Shown here piece after piece: positions 37,190-48,705 of a stretch of 64,000 nucleotides of DNA (the stretch's first letter is position 1; each line of letters starts with the position of its first letter). The stretch is from Hofstenia miamia. Lineage: Eukaryota; Xenacoelomorpha; Acoela. Both the position numbers and the translations under genes were made by a program. The notes under the pieces were generated by a model. That model made no database searches. It saw only the letters and a program-made list of their open reading frames with translations, and was not told the origin of the DNA. Where the stretch lies: NCBI GenBank assembly GCA_004352715.1, contig SCFE01000034.1, positions 154,320-218,319 on the forward strand, given 5' to 3'.

Positions 37190-37275
37190 ACGCGCTTAGG
37201 ATACGGGCACGGACAAACTAACGGGCCTATTTTTGTAGGTACGGGCTATGGACCCTGCATGGACCCTACCCTAGA
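37190..37275. repeat. ACGGGC block, hAT-like end
   Basis: Contains ATACGGGCACGGAC, ACGGGCC and GTACGGGCTATGGACCCTGC. It sits about 450 bases beyond the hAT relic and just before PHKG exon 3. Confidence 0.5.
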
Positions 37276-37342
37276 TTGTAATTATTTAGTGTGAAGTTTT
37301 AACTAATTTGAAAAGGTTTATTATTGGTAATGTACATTTTAG

Positions 37343-37690
37343 GTGAGCGATTTCGGCTTTGCTGTAGAAGTAAAGTCTGATAATGACCTAATTGAACTAA
37401 TGGGGACGCCAACCTACTTAAGCCCAGAGGTTCTTAGATGCAGTATGTATTCTAGTCAAGATGGTTACGGACGTCCTACTGATCTCTGGGCTTGTGGAGT
37501 TCTTATGTTTACATTGTTAGCTGGTAAACCTCCATTTTGGCATCGCCGTCAATTGATGATGTTGCGTCTTATAATGGAAGGTCGTTACTCATTTTCGGGT
37601 CCCGAATGGGATGACACTCCGTCTAGTGCTAAAGATCTTATTACAAATCTTCTTCAGGTCGACGTCTCTGAACGCTTTACGGCGGAGAAG
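37343..37690 (+). CDS. PHKG: Phosphorylase kinase gamma subunit, coding exon 3
   Basis: 116 codons (residues 163-278), phase 0 at both ends. It encodes the C-lobe: DFG (Asp about residue 165), the activation segment ending GTPTYLSPEV, PTDLWACGVLMFTLLAG (helix F), and PPFWHRRQLMMLR, a near-diagnostic PHKG string. The residue three before GTP is Glu (about E180). In vertebrate PHKG a Glu at this place replaces the phosphorylatable residue of other kinases and makes the isolated subunit constitutively active, so the same is inferred here. The APE motif reads SPE. Donor is GTATAT, right after AEK. Confidence 0.95.
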
Positions 37691-38761
37691 GTATATACTG
37701 CATATAAATAATAATACTTCCTTCTCTGTACTACGCATTTTTTGCTAACACGGCTACATAGCTAACACCGATTTAATTTTTTTCTTTAAATTGTATTTTA
37801 AATAATTATATATTCTAAACTTAGATACTAAGCTCTTAATAATTAACCCGTTGATTTGTGCATAACACAAACATTTTGTGCTCTTAGCGAATGTTTATCT
37901 GTCCGGAATCTGAAAACGAACGTTATTTTGAAATAAAACCAGCTGATAAGCAAAATCATATTCCATGTATATTATCAAACAATTATAAATAGTATTTCAA
38001 ACTAGTTATTAATTATTACTCTACTGTGATGTGAAGTGGTACATTTTTAATTAATATATGAGTTTTTTTTACCCAAATATCGTTTTGATTTTATGCTAAA
38101 AAATTTGAAGATGAATTTTAATTATTGTAGGAGATACAAAGATAACATGCTGTTAACAGCAAATGGGCCTTTATAACTCTGGAGAATTAGAAATGTGTTG
38201 ACAACAGATTTCTTGCCTATTTTGCTGCACTGTTCCAACTACTGTACTTTTTTTCCTCAAAAAGAGTAAGTCGGAAAAATGTGAAAAATATATCACAAGT
38301 GATGTTATTTCCCTTTCCAAAAAAAATTAAAGGCAAGTTTTAAAGCATTTTCACCGAGTTGATCCATTCTCAAATTCGCTTCTTTTTTGCACGATAGCCA
38401 TAATATCTACCACATATTGGTTTTCCTGCTTACTCAATATCTAGAGTTTAAGTCCATGTTTCTCTAAATGCTTTGCATAAAGACAATCAGACTAGAGCGA
38501 CCTTTGCAAGGTATAAAATTGTTAATCAGGTGTTAAAAAAAGGAAGGAACATCGTTGTGTATTTTCTCGAAATCTTTCAAATATATCTCTTTAATGCTTA
38601 AATATAAATGTATTTGACATTCTCAAAAACCTCATTGTATTTTTTATCAAAACGAATATATATTTAAAAATAATCTTGAACTGATCATGGCTCATGTAAT
38701 CAATGAACAAACACGATCCATATGTTTTTCGTCAAGAGAACAGTACATTCAATTATTCGAA

Positions 38762-38959
38762 TTAAGCTAGTGTAACTTGACTTCCTTCCTCTCCGAAACT
38801 TCTATCACTATTTTTTGTTTTGTCACAAATACTTTGTAAAACACCACCAGAGATGGTTTCTTTCCATCCATTTTCAGAGTCAATATCTGCGAATATATCA
38901 GCAGCATCTACTTGAACAGGCCAGCTTGGGCCGTGCCTAGGTTTTGGTCCTATGTATAT
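38762..38959 (-). CDS. Probable terminal exon of an unidentified minus-strand gene inside PHKG intron 3
   Basis: Reading the minus strand, a CAG acceptor-like site at 38962-38960 is followed by exactly 65 open codons and a TAA stop. The peptide begins IYIGPKPRHGPSWPVQV and continues with DAADIFADIDSENGWKE, ending GEEGSQVTLA. Composition is balanced (Gly, Pro, Asp, Trp, Glu), unlike translated AT-rich noise. An alternative acceptor (CTGAG) 14 bases further upstream would also keep the frame open. I do not recognise the family. It could be the 3' exon of a nested gene, an exon of a gene that overlaps PHKG on the other strand, or a fragment of a processed pseudogene; no partner exon was found between it and the mariner at 39.7 kb. 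Confidence 0.5.
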   Translation of the reverse strand: MYIGPKPRHGPSWPVQVDAADIFADIDSENGWKETISGGVLQSICDKTKNSDRSFGEEGSQVTLA

Positions 38960-39725
38960 CTGTATATAGCCACCTCAGGTATTTAAGTGTTGTAATCGAA
39001 TAGTATGCTATCAAATACTTTACTAAGATTAATTTTTGATTAAGCTATTTAATTTGCAGAATTAATAAATTTCGTAGATTTGTATGACTGGATAACTCAT
39101 AGTTGGCAAGTAATATGAGATCAAAGATTGAGAGTGGTCAAATCTGACCACTTAGGTTTTCTAATGTTAATAGATTAGACACGTTTGGAAACCTATTGCT
39201 TCATTTGTTATTATGGTATTAACACAGTTTACATACTATTCGATGCCTGCCGAATACGTATTTTTAAATTTTGATGGTTTTAGAGTAAAAATATCATCGA
39301 TAAAATCTTTATTTTCACACTATTGTCCAACCAGAGCCTTATTTACGATCAGCATGGAAAAAAGTACACCAGACCATCAAATTAATGGAAGAATGTTTTG
39401 ATGGCAAGTGTAAATCTGCTCTGATGTGCGATGTTATTTGATGCTATTTATAGAAAACATTTAATTTTTTTCACTTATTTTATTTTTTTGCTATGCTACC
39501 CAGAAAAAATTTATTAAATATTTAAAATCAGTGTGTCAAAATTAAACAAAAAATCTTTCTTTTTGATCGCAAAATTTTTTTGTAAACAGTGTTTTCTGCA
39601 CAAGGTTTACCAAAATACATGGAATCCCTTTTGCAGTTGCACCTCATTTGTATGACCTCTATCACATTCCAATCTTAATATGTGTTCAATCTGCAAAAAT
39701 AGAATGTAAGCACACAGTTGTCATA

Positions 39726-41044
39726 CCGTGTGTTTCTAAAGTCTTTGCGAATTTAAAAATCTTATATCTCTCAAAATAATAAAGATATATGTAAAACTGA
39801 AAAACTTTATTGAAGTAAACATTTTCGGATTTTATTTTTTAACTACAAAAATAATTTTAAAAAATAATGTCATTCAAGTGTCCACCTCGATGTTCCACAC
39901 AAAGTTTCAGCCTTTTTAAAACATCTTGAACTGAATTTTGAAGCATTGACATTGGAATGTCCTCATAAACCTGTGTGATCTTTTCCCTCAGTTCATCAAG
40001 GTTCTTGGGACGAGAAATACTGTAGACCTTGTTCTTCATGTAACCCCACAGGAAAAAATCCAGTGGTGTTAGATCGGGGCTACAAGCATGCAAAATTCTT
40101 CACTTCTGTTACTGATTAATCCTCCTGGAAACAATCTCTTCAGAGCTTTAAGAGCACAGTTTGAAGTATGGGCACGAGCTCCGTCTTGTTGAAAGACAGA
40201 GGATCGCCACAGCTTCTTTCTCTTCAGAAATGAGACTATTGTATCTTCAATGAAGCTGATGTAAGTCTCAGAATTCAAGGTTGAGCCAAAAGGAAGAATG
40301 ACAATCGGGAGCTTTGTTTTACCAGAAAATCCAGCCCAGACCATCAACTTAGAGTCAAATTGCTTCAACTCTATTGGAGATGGCTGTTCATGGCCCCAGA
40401 AACGAGTATTCTGTCTGTTGACTACTCCGCTAAGCGAGAAATTTGATTCATCTGAAAAGATAACATCTTTTATTGATTCGCTCTGGTAATCACGGATAAA
40501 TTTTTCTGAAAAGGATAATCCTCGTTCTCGGTGCTCATCAGTGAGGAATTGCCCAAGTTGAATTTTGTATAGACGCAAGTTTAAGTCATATTTCATTATT
40601 CTCCAGGACGTAGAGCTTGAACAACCCATTTCACTAGAAACATTTCTGGTTGTTGGCAAAATTCCTTCTTCTCTCAGCCTCGCAATTGCTTCCATCACAG
40701 CCTCAGAATCTTGATCAGATCTACAATCTCCTCTACCACTTCTTGGTAGATCATCGACACTTCCATGTGCTTCAAACTTTTTAATCAATGCTCTTAAAGT
40801 GGATTCCTTTGGTCGACGAGAGGAATCTTTTATTCCATGTAAAGAACAAAACTTTCTGATAGCAGCAGCGTAGCTCTGACTATTCTTATAAAACATCACA
40901 ACCAATTCAGTTTTGTCTTTCTTTTCCATCTTAAAATAAACCCGAACAATTAGCACTATCGATTTCCAATAAACTTAAATTATCACGTGATAAATATATA
41001 TGTAAGCAAAAATTTAAAATCGCAAAGACTTTAGAAACACATGG
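39726..41044 (-). mobile_element. Tc1/mariner-superfamily transposon with intact ends
   Basis: 1319 bp with inverted ends that match well (CCRTGTGTTTCTAAAGTC then TTTGCGA) and a TA on each side (39724-39725 and 41045-41046). A single transposase gene on the minus strand is broken by one frameshift. It is the best-preserved transposon in the window and lies in PHKG intron 3. Confidence 0.92.
39857..40929 (-). pseudogene. Mariner-type transposase, one frameshift
   Basis: Starts at the ATG at 40929 (MEKKDKTELVV); an open frame extends nine codons upstream but starts poorly. Two N-terminal helix-turn-helix regions (about residues 1-55 and 70-115) are joined by a linker with SGRGD. Catalytic Asp residues: D160 in IFSDESNF and D249 in FQQDGARAHTS. 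At about 40085-40095 the frame slips by one base; the next frame carries CSPDLTPLDFFLWGY with the third Asp about 36-37 residues after the second, and runs to 39857. Apart from this slip no stop is seen, so it was active recently. Expected intact length is about 350 aa. Confidence 0.9.
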
Positions 41045-41638
41045 TACAACTTTTACATATGCATTTATTATGTCAAATATTAATTTTCGTTAGAAACTGA
41101 CTTTTTTGAATAATTCAACTGGACTAATTGCTTAAATAGTGAATTTGACTTCTGTGGAATTTGTTTCAATCGATTCTAATGAAACATAAATTTTGCATTC
41201 ACTCTTTGTATTTTTTATTACTTTTTTAATATTGAAATATTTTGTTAGCAATGTGTAATTAATATTTTATAACATATAAATCGTAAATGATGTATGACTG
41301 TTTACTTGTCCTCAAGTACAAATCTTAAAGAAATATTTTCCTAAACTGTCGTTTTAAGTGCAAATAAATTCATGGGGGCCATTTAGAATGTATATTATGA
41401 AATAAAAAGAACACTGCAAATGCTAGTCGAGCTTTTCCTAGAATGACATTTCCAAAATTGTACAACCATTTTTATACTTTCAAAGCCCAATCCGATGTTT
41501 TTAAATTCATTAATCTTCTTGGTATTGGTAAATATCATTATCCTTGATGTATCAGAATGCGACCTGAACATGCTCTGTGTGCCAATGATGGTTTGATGTT
41601 TTTTATCATATATTATATTTTTCAACAACGACGTGTTA

Positions 41639-41841
41639 CCCCCGTCGCACACTGCCGTTAAGTTAAGTTAATTGCTAAGTTAAGGTTCAGCTAATCCCGT
41701 CGCACATTGCCGTTAAGGTTACCTTAACTTAACCCTTAACGGCAGTGTGCTACGGAATTTCTTAAGGCTAACCGCAACGCGAACCTTAAGGTTTTTTCTA
41801 GAGTTGAGTTAAGTTTACCTTAACGGCAATGGGCGACGGTT
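41639..41841. repeat. GCACACTGCCGTTAAGG module, left
   Basis: Four copies of the motif GTCGCACACTGCCGTTAAG: two forward (about 41643 and 41697) and two reversed (ending about 41756 and 41840), giving a compact palindromic MITE-like block of about 200 bp. Confidence 0.75.
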
Positions 41842-42540
41842 TCATTAAGTTAAGGTTTTTTATGGCTATTTTGACAATATTTAAATAGAATATAGAATTT
41901 GTATATGCATTAATAAATTCGAGTAAACACAGTGGAAATTTGCATGACTATTTTTTAAATACGAAACTTTTTTCATACATATTTACATTTCTTACAAAAG
42001 CTGTAAGCCGTCTTCGTTTATCTAAAAGAAGTCATTGCATAGAAAAAAAATTACATGTGACTACTGTATATGTAGTTGATTTTTGTTGAGATTTTGTGTT
42101 GTGTTCATATATATGACTACTGTATAGTTAATATTTGTTAAGTTTTTGTGTTGTATTCAAAATTTAGAAATATTTAGAACTATATCACTCATTGGATGAA
42201 AATTTTTATCAAAAATAATCAGAAACTGAATAAAAAACTTTTGGAACTCAAAACACCAAAAAATTTACCAAAATTAGAACTAGCCCCTTCACCTAGTTCC
42301 TTATAAAAAAAACGTGTAGCGTCAATAACATATGCCCGCGTTTAATAAAAACAATTTGTTTAGAGGTTTGGTTAAAACAGCGAGGCTTCATTCACGCTAC
42401 AAATGCAAATATTGTTTTAAAACGTAAAGTTTTTGGAATATAAGTTCGCTTTAAACTAAATTAATTTGTTTTCCACTTTGTTTAAATAGAATGCCTTAAT
42501 TTCGTGTAGTAAAATTTTTAGAAATATATATTTTTAACAA

Positions 42541-42541
42541 A

Positions 42542-42579
<38 letters not shown>
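42541..42579. repeat. (TA)n microsatellite
   Basis: 39 bases of nearly pure TA in PHKG intron 3. Confidence 0.9.
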
Positions 42580-42582
<3 letters not shown>

Positions 42583-43681
42583 ATACGTAGAATGGCAAAA
42601 TAATTTACACGATTAAAAAAATTATGTACATGATTCCGAACCCTAACTGTTATATACGAACTTATTGGAGTTAAATTGCGTACAAAATTGAACCTTAATG
42701 CATATATTAGGTCTAATTATTATGTTATACAATAGCATAGATTCAGTTTTTAACTCGTGTGCTTATTGTATGTTAAACCATATCAAAGTTTCATATTCGT
42801 AATTGAAATTTTTTAAGTATATAACACATTTGTTAATCAACAACCAAATTAACCATATCAATTCACTTTATGTACAAGCTAGAGGAAAGTCCAAAAAAGT
42901 TAAATAATAAAATATTGAATAATTACTGAACATTCGGGCAAAATCTAAGTCAAACCCTCTAAACTATATGGATTAAATCAAAATAATTATTTTTTCAAGA
43001 AACAGTTAAAAACAAAAATATTAAATCAAGATACAATATTTTGATGTTTTCTGTATGCAATAACTACGATGTAAATATCTGCTTGAGATTTGCGTTGTGC
43101 AATTTTAGCTGTATCACAATTTTCTAAATTCGCCAAATTCAATTACAAATTTAACAGTAAAAACCGGCTGGCAGTTATTAGACATTGGTGACATTACATT
43201 CCTCACTTTTTAATTTAGGGTCGATTCCAAGTCTAACTTCGTGCAGAGATCCAAATTTAAATTTGAGAAAGTTCAATCGTTTTGAGAGATTTTATGATTT
43301 TCCTAGAAAGTTTTTTGACTACCTGTAATTTATTTGTATGTTTTCGAACTTTTCGTGTATATGATTCAAATATGTGAGAATTACTAAATGTAATTTAACT
43401 AGTATTTGTTCTGAACAAACAGGTTTTATGCTTAGATTTAACTTTTAAATATACTTTGATATGAAGGTTTTATATGTACCTGCAGATCTAATGTACATTT
43501 TGAACTAAATTTATTAAATAATTGTGAATACTATTTATCAGCAAAACTAACAAATGCCAATCAAATTCAAACATTTATGTCTGGGTCTCTGTAGCATAGC
43601 ACAAGAGATCCATGATTTGTGCGTTCAAAGTAGGCAGATGGCGTGTGTTTGCAATTATGAGATTGTTTACAAATCTTAACT

Positions 43682-43846
43682 AAATGGCAGTGTGCGACCC
43701 CCTCTTGATCATTGCACACTGTCATTAAGGAAAACCTTAACGTAATGAGAATGTACACCTTGATTATAACCTTAACTTAAGAAATACTGTCGCACACTGC
43801 TGTTAAGGCTTAAGTTCAGGTTACCTTGATGGCAGTGTGCGACCGA
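43682..43846. repeat. GCACACTGCCGTTAAGG module, right
   Basis: Four more copies of the motif: reversed at 43682 (GGCAGTGTGCGACC), forward at about 43722 and 43790, reversed ending about 43845. Related to the block at 41639-41841. Confidence 0.7.
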
Positions 43847-44850
43847 CCTTACTCTTAAGATATGACATTTAATATTTAAATATTGAATAAACATGCAGAT
43901 CGATGAAAGTTGCCATTTTTGCTAACATTGTCGACTAGTTGATAGGTCCCAAATTGATGAACAAGCCTAGTAACTCGCAATTATCATCTGTAAAATTCGT
44001 GTCGCGTTCTTATACCTACGCGACCCATGGCCACTATATTTAATATATTTAATTATATCAGTGGCATACAATACAACATCAAAGAAATTTTGAAGTTTTC
44101 ATTTTCACAAACATTGTTTTGCATTTCCGAAATATATGAAATTCTTTGGGTAGATTTGGATTTAAATCCAAATTTCATTTTTATCTTTAATAAACCTTCA
44201 CAAAGACTTTAATTTTGACATTTGTAGAACTAAAACTAACACGAAATTTTTTCAAGGTCTAAATAGGAAATATTTTGGTTAGTTTTTTGTATGAATATTT
44301 AAGTCTCTATTTCATCACACTTTAAAAATTGATAAAATTAATTGTAGCGGGCTAAGCTTTGTGTTTTGTCAATTCATTTGTTTTCTTCAGTGTAGATATG
44401 ATGTGATAAAAGACCCGTATTATGATAGCTGTCATGGTAAAATGTTAGTTTTCAGGATTTATTAGTTATTTATCACACGCAGACACCTGTTTATTTTAAG
44501 GAACAAGGGTTTTGTTTGAATTCATCTTTAAAGTGTTAACATCTTGAATTTATTAGTTTTATACATATTCTATGATGACTTAGATTTGTTTTTTAAAACG
44601 GGTCTGAAAAACATACTTTCGAGCACGGAAGTTGTTTTGGGGCGAACATGTCAAAGCGAGGTCGCTACTAGGGCGTTGTCTGGATTTACAATAAAAGAGA
44701 AATAAATTGAAATTTTCTGCAAGGCATTCATCAATTGGTACTAATTTCAAAACTTCATTAATATTTAATATCTTCTAATAACATGCTGTGAAATTTTATC
44801 CATTGGTACATAATTTAATTTAATTATCTTAAATTTAAAATGAATTTTAG

Positions 44851-45186
44851 GCATTAAATCATGCATTTTTCGCTGATGTGAGCGCTGAAGAATCACGGGC
44901 TCCTTGTGATTTCAACGCTCGTAAAAAACTACGAGCAGCAATTATTTTCGTGCGAGCCGTACATCGTCTAAGGTCACAGATTGTACGACGTCCAATTACA
45001 TCTCATGTCCTGTGTAACGCACCATATTCACGAAGAGCAGTTCGAAGAATAATCGATAGCTGTGCATTTCGCGTTTACGGACATTGGGTTAAAAAGGGAG
45101 ATTATCAAAACCGTGCAGCTCTGTTCGAGAATTCGTGTAAGCCGCTCATACCATCTCCGACGCCACCGATCACAGTTTTCAACTAG
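44851..45186 (+). CDS. PHKG: Phosphorylase kinase gamma subunit, last coding exon (calmodulin-binding tail)
   Basis: 111 codons plus a TAG stop (residues 279-389). It starts with ALNHAFF, the end of the kinase domain (AL.H.FF in the family), then carries the regulatory tail. Two basic, hydrophobic stretches lie at about residues 299-322 (NARKKLRAAIIFVRAVHRLR) and 339-361 (SRRAVRRIIDSCAFRVYGHW). In vertebrate PHKG the equivalent regions are the two calmodulin-binding segments that hold the delta subunit and autoinhibit the kinase. The run YGHWVKKG...QNRAALFE is strongly conserved in the family. Beyond the kinase-type acceptor TTTTAG the exon is uninterrupted, and no further exon is needed. Confidence 0.93.
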   Translation, partial: ALNHAFFADVSAEESRAPCDFNARKKLRAAIIFVRAVHRLRSQIVRRPITSHVLCNAPYSRRAVRRIIDSCAFRVYGHWVKKGDYQNRAALFENSCKPLIPSPTPPITVFN

Positions 45187-45593
45187 AAAATCAATCGTAG
45201 AAGTTTTAAGAATTGGAATTAATTGAACTTTTAGGATAGCTTTAGTATATTTTAGTTTATTTTTGATATTGTAATTTTACAAAATTTTTCACATGCTTTT
45301 TTGTGAATTTTATAGTTAAACTTGTTGTAGTTCCTATTTTCCATAAGTTCTAACCTTGGGCATGGTAAATATATTATTGGCCCAAACAATCTTAGTCCTT
45401 TGACGGCCATAAGGAATTGAGAAGACGAATCAGACCATTTTTATAGTTGTATGTTCCATTTGGTCCTACTATCATCATAATATTTAGTCATTTTGATGAA
45501 ATATCTTTGCTCTCGGCTCTGTGTCACAGACAGACAGACATCATTGCACTGTAGCCGGTGAGGGTAAAAATTTACTATTTTCCATGAAAATTC

Positions 45594-45635
<42 letters not shown>

Positions 45636-46278
45636 TCGATATTGTCATATGACGAAATAACGTATAATTTATGCATATAGCTTATTTTGCATGCTTAACT
45701 CTATATGAGCATTACATCTGAGTAATTACTGATATCTTGGTAATTATGCACTATCAAAGACGCGTGTCTAAATTTCTCTCCGCAATAAGAACGATAATCT
45801 TTTACGCGTATCATATCTTATAGTGACGTAAGTTTTTATCATGCAGAACATTCTGTCTACTGAGACAAGCAAATCATCTAACACTGCGGTTACAGCTGAC
45901 GAACGTGAATAAGAAATTACGAAAAATCACGATTTTTACAGGTTTAACCCTATTTTCATTCTCCCGCATTGCAATTTAAACTTGTTATTGCGCATCCAAC
46001 TACCTTTTCCTTTATCTATATATTATTTCTAGGTTGAATTTTTGTTGCAATCTAAAATTGGAAATGTTGCCATAATTAAAAGTCGCTTGGCTCACTACTA
46101 ATATCATACATACTTTTTACACTACTTACAGTTAATTTTATAACTATTATAATATGAGAGTTAAACTTTACCTTATGAGATATGATAAGATATTTTTAGT
46201 CGGATAAATAGATAAATATTAACAATTAAAAACTGGTAATTTATCTGAATAGCGTCATTAAATTCACAAAACACATAT
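45187..46278. other. Downstream region of PHKG
   Basis: Expected to contain the 3' UTR. No clear AATAAA close to the stop. Contains the (AAT)n tract. Confidence 0.4.
45592..45634. repeat. (AAT)n microsatellite
   Basis: About 14 perfect ATA/AAT units downstream of the PHKG stop codon. A shorter (TTA)n tract lies at about 18192-18217. Confidence 0.95.
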
Positions 46279-46286
46279 ATACAATT

Positions 46287-46579
46287 CAGACTTGTCAACG
46301 AGCCGAGCTTCTAACGAACCGAGCCGAGCTTGAGCACAATATTTGATATAAAACGAGCCTATTTTAGGCAAAGCAAGTTTATAGTTCTGCTTGTTAATTT
46401 GATTATGAAGATTTTTCTTATTTTTTGCAGTCGGTATACCTTTCCCATTATCTTATTTAAGAAATGTTTATTAAATAATAGGAAGAGCTATGTAAAAAAT
46501 TCTTTGGCACAATATTTTTAAAAAATACACAAAATTTAAACGAGCCGAGCTTGGAAATGTCGGCTCGTTGACAAGTCTG
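46287..46579. mobile_element. hAT-type MITE, CAGACTTGTCAACGAGCC family, copy 1
   Basis: 293 bp with inverted ends CAGACTTGTCAACGAGCCGA and its complement, and a perfect 8-bp target duplication ATACAATT (46279-46286 and 46580-46587), the hAT signature. The interior includes TTGTTAATTTGATTATG and AATAATAGGAAGAGC, shared with copy 2. Confidence 0.9.
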
Positions 46580-46689
46580 ATACAATTTACATAAATTACA
46601 AAAGAAATCTTCCAAGATGTGGATAATTACTATGTTACTATTGTAATAAAGAGTTAGTACAATCATTGTTATAAAATTTGTATCACTGC

Positions 46690-47290
46690 TAGGTGCATTA
46701 ATGTATTATCGTTGAAAATGCATGTGTCATCAGCATATTGGATTAAATTGCAATTTGTTTTAGAGTGCATGTCATTTGTATAAATAGTAAATAGAAGACG
46801 ACCTGGAATCATTCCATGAGCCAACCCATTGTAAACCGGTAACCATTCCTAAAAAATATCGTTTAATTTACCTCTGGAATCTTTGATTGAGGTAACGTTA
46901 TCAATTGCTCACTACTACAAGAACATCCTAAGTGAGATAGTTTTTCAATTAGTATATATTATGATTATTAGAATCAAAAGGCTTTGAGAGATCTAAGCAG
47001 GCTATAGCTAAAAATTTATTAGATGCTCTCCATTTTTCAGTAGCATTTAATAATGCATCAGTTCTTGCGAAATTTTTGCCAAATCCAAATTGCATGTTTA
47101 ATTATAAATTATACTTATTTAAATGTTCCGTTACTTGATTATGTAACAATCTTTCGAATATTTTGCTTATTGGAGAAGTAATTGAGATTAGCCGATAATT
47201 AGTGGCAATTGATGGGTCATTTTTCTTAAAAATAGAAATAATGTGATCACGTTTGAGGTTATCTGGAAATTAATTACACTTTATTCATTA
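46690..47290 (-). mobile_element. LINE reverse-transcriptase relic
   Basis: Minus-strand frames: KNDPSIATNYRLISITSPIS and KIFERLLHNQVTEHL (about 47120-47240), MQFGFGKNFARTDALLNA (about 47030-47090), CLDLSKPFDS (about 46970-47005), GLAHGMIPGRLLFTIYTNDM (about 46770-46835) and QYADDTC (about 46730-46750). These are RT blocks in the right order, with indels between. The motif style is Jockey/CR1-like, distinct from the RTE-like element at 31-35 kb. Confidence 0.8.
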
Positions 47291-47813
47291 AAATTTAAGT
47301 TTAAGTCCAGATGTGGTATTGTCAATGGTTAAATAAATTAGAATCATCAATATCCCTTTATTCTGTAAATATGGATCATAGTTTATTGCAATTTGCAAAG
47401 GTGTTTAGTGAACTCTCCAAGTTCATTAATGTAGTTATTATTCAAGTCATTTTACAAGATCATCCAGGTTTCTTAAGCAAGGTATCAGTTTCGGTATCAA
47501 GTTCTGCAATCCTATAAACTGTTCTCCTGAATTCATTAACCTCCTTTGCAATCTGAATTACACTAATTCACTTTTGTGGAGCACCACAGCAGAAGATGAT
47601 TTGGATAAAAATAGCTCATTACCCTTGGCCATCAAAACTAAGACAGTGCAACTTTTGAGAGAATGATATTTCAAGCGATAAAATATAATTTCATTTAATA
47701 GAAAGTAGTGCACAATTACATTTTACAATAGTATGTTGGAACAAAATGCAAAATTACGCAATATTTGCAATGTAGGATATAAATTGTAGCAAAATTGTAC
47801 ATGTGGCCAAAAT

Positions 47814-48034
47814 ATATATATATATNNNNNNNNNNNNNNNNNNNNNNNNNNNNNNNNNNNNNNNNNNNNNNNNNNNNNNNNNNNNNNNNNNNNNNNNNNN
47901 NNNNNNNNNNNNNNNNNNNNNNNNNNNNNNNNNNNNNNNNNNNNNNNNNNNNNTTTGTAATGTTTAAAATTTTTTTGTGGTGATTTGCAATGAAGTCAAA
48001 TTTTTACTGTGACAAATGACCAATGTAAATGTAA

Positions 48035-48070
<36 letters not shown>

Positions 48071-48071
48071 T
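47814..48071. repeat. (TA)n with gap of 128 N
   Basis: A short TA tract runs into Ns at 47826-47953. A second TA tract lies at 48035-48071. Confidence 0.95.
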
Positions 48072-48370
48072 AGGCCCCGGCGAGTTGACTTTTTAGGTTC
48101 GAGTTGAGTTCAAATTACAGATATATTTAGAGTTATATTTCTCCGCAGACTAGGCTTTATGTAATTCTGCTACCCTAAATAAATGTACAAATGAAATACA
48201 AAATGTTAAATTATATGAATAAACCAAGCCTGATCAATTGCAATTTGAGGAAGATTGAAATACAATGGTATATTTGACATTACATGCAAAAATTGAAGAA
48301 AGGTAGATACCATTCACCCTAATATTGAGTTGGTTTCGAGTACTCAAAATATCGAGTTAAGTTCTTATTA
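48060..48370. repeat. Possible TCGAGTT-rich MITE ends
   Basis: GGCGAGTTGACTTTTTAGGT with GTTCGAGTTGAG near 48078-48110 and GTTTCGAGTACTC near 48335 face each other in opposite sense. The same motif (TTCGAGTCAAGTTCGAG) is the foreign piece in MITE copy B at 11335. Ends not resolved. Confidence 0.3.
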
Positions 48371-48705
48371 CTTAGTACAGTATATACCATTTTTTAGTAT
48401 ATTAAGCTAACAGGCATAATGATATTATAGGTCTCAATACACTAGATTTGGAGTTTGCAAAAATTGAATTTTGAATTAAAATGAGTATGAATCATTAAGT
48501 AGCTAAGTTATAGGCCAAATCATTTGTGGTTAATAAGTAACTTAATTACATTAATGTAAACGCTATTTTACGATAGTTAACATGAACATATTTGTGCTAA
48601 CGAGTATTTCTACGGGTGAGGGACTTGAAAGTATAAAATAATTTTCAATAAATGTATTAATTTTATTGACAAATTTCAGATTCCCTCGAACTAATCTCAG
48701 GTATT

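Larger units (their letters stand above)
24192..37342 (+). other. PHKG intron 2, 13.2 kb, packed with mobile elements
   Basis: Begins GTTGTT and ends ACATTTTAG. It contains an ACGGGC-rich hAT-like end (25.6 kb), the 4.8-kb inverted repeat (26149-30960), an RTE-like LINE on the minus strand (31.5-34.8 kb), a LINE 3' fragment (34.9-35.2 kb), an assembly gap (35220-35300), a second degenerate hAT transposase (35.5-36.7 kb) and another ACGGGC block (37.2 kb). No host exon was seen inside it. Confidence 0.8.
37691..44850 (+). other. PHKG intron 3, 7.2 kb
   Basis: Begins GTATAT and ends TGAATTTTAG. It holds a probable exon of an unidentified minus-strand gene (38762-38959), a mariner element (39726-41044), two GCACACTGCCGTTAAGG modules (41.6 and 43.7 kb) and a long (TA)n tract at 42541-42579. 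Confidence 0.8.
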
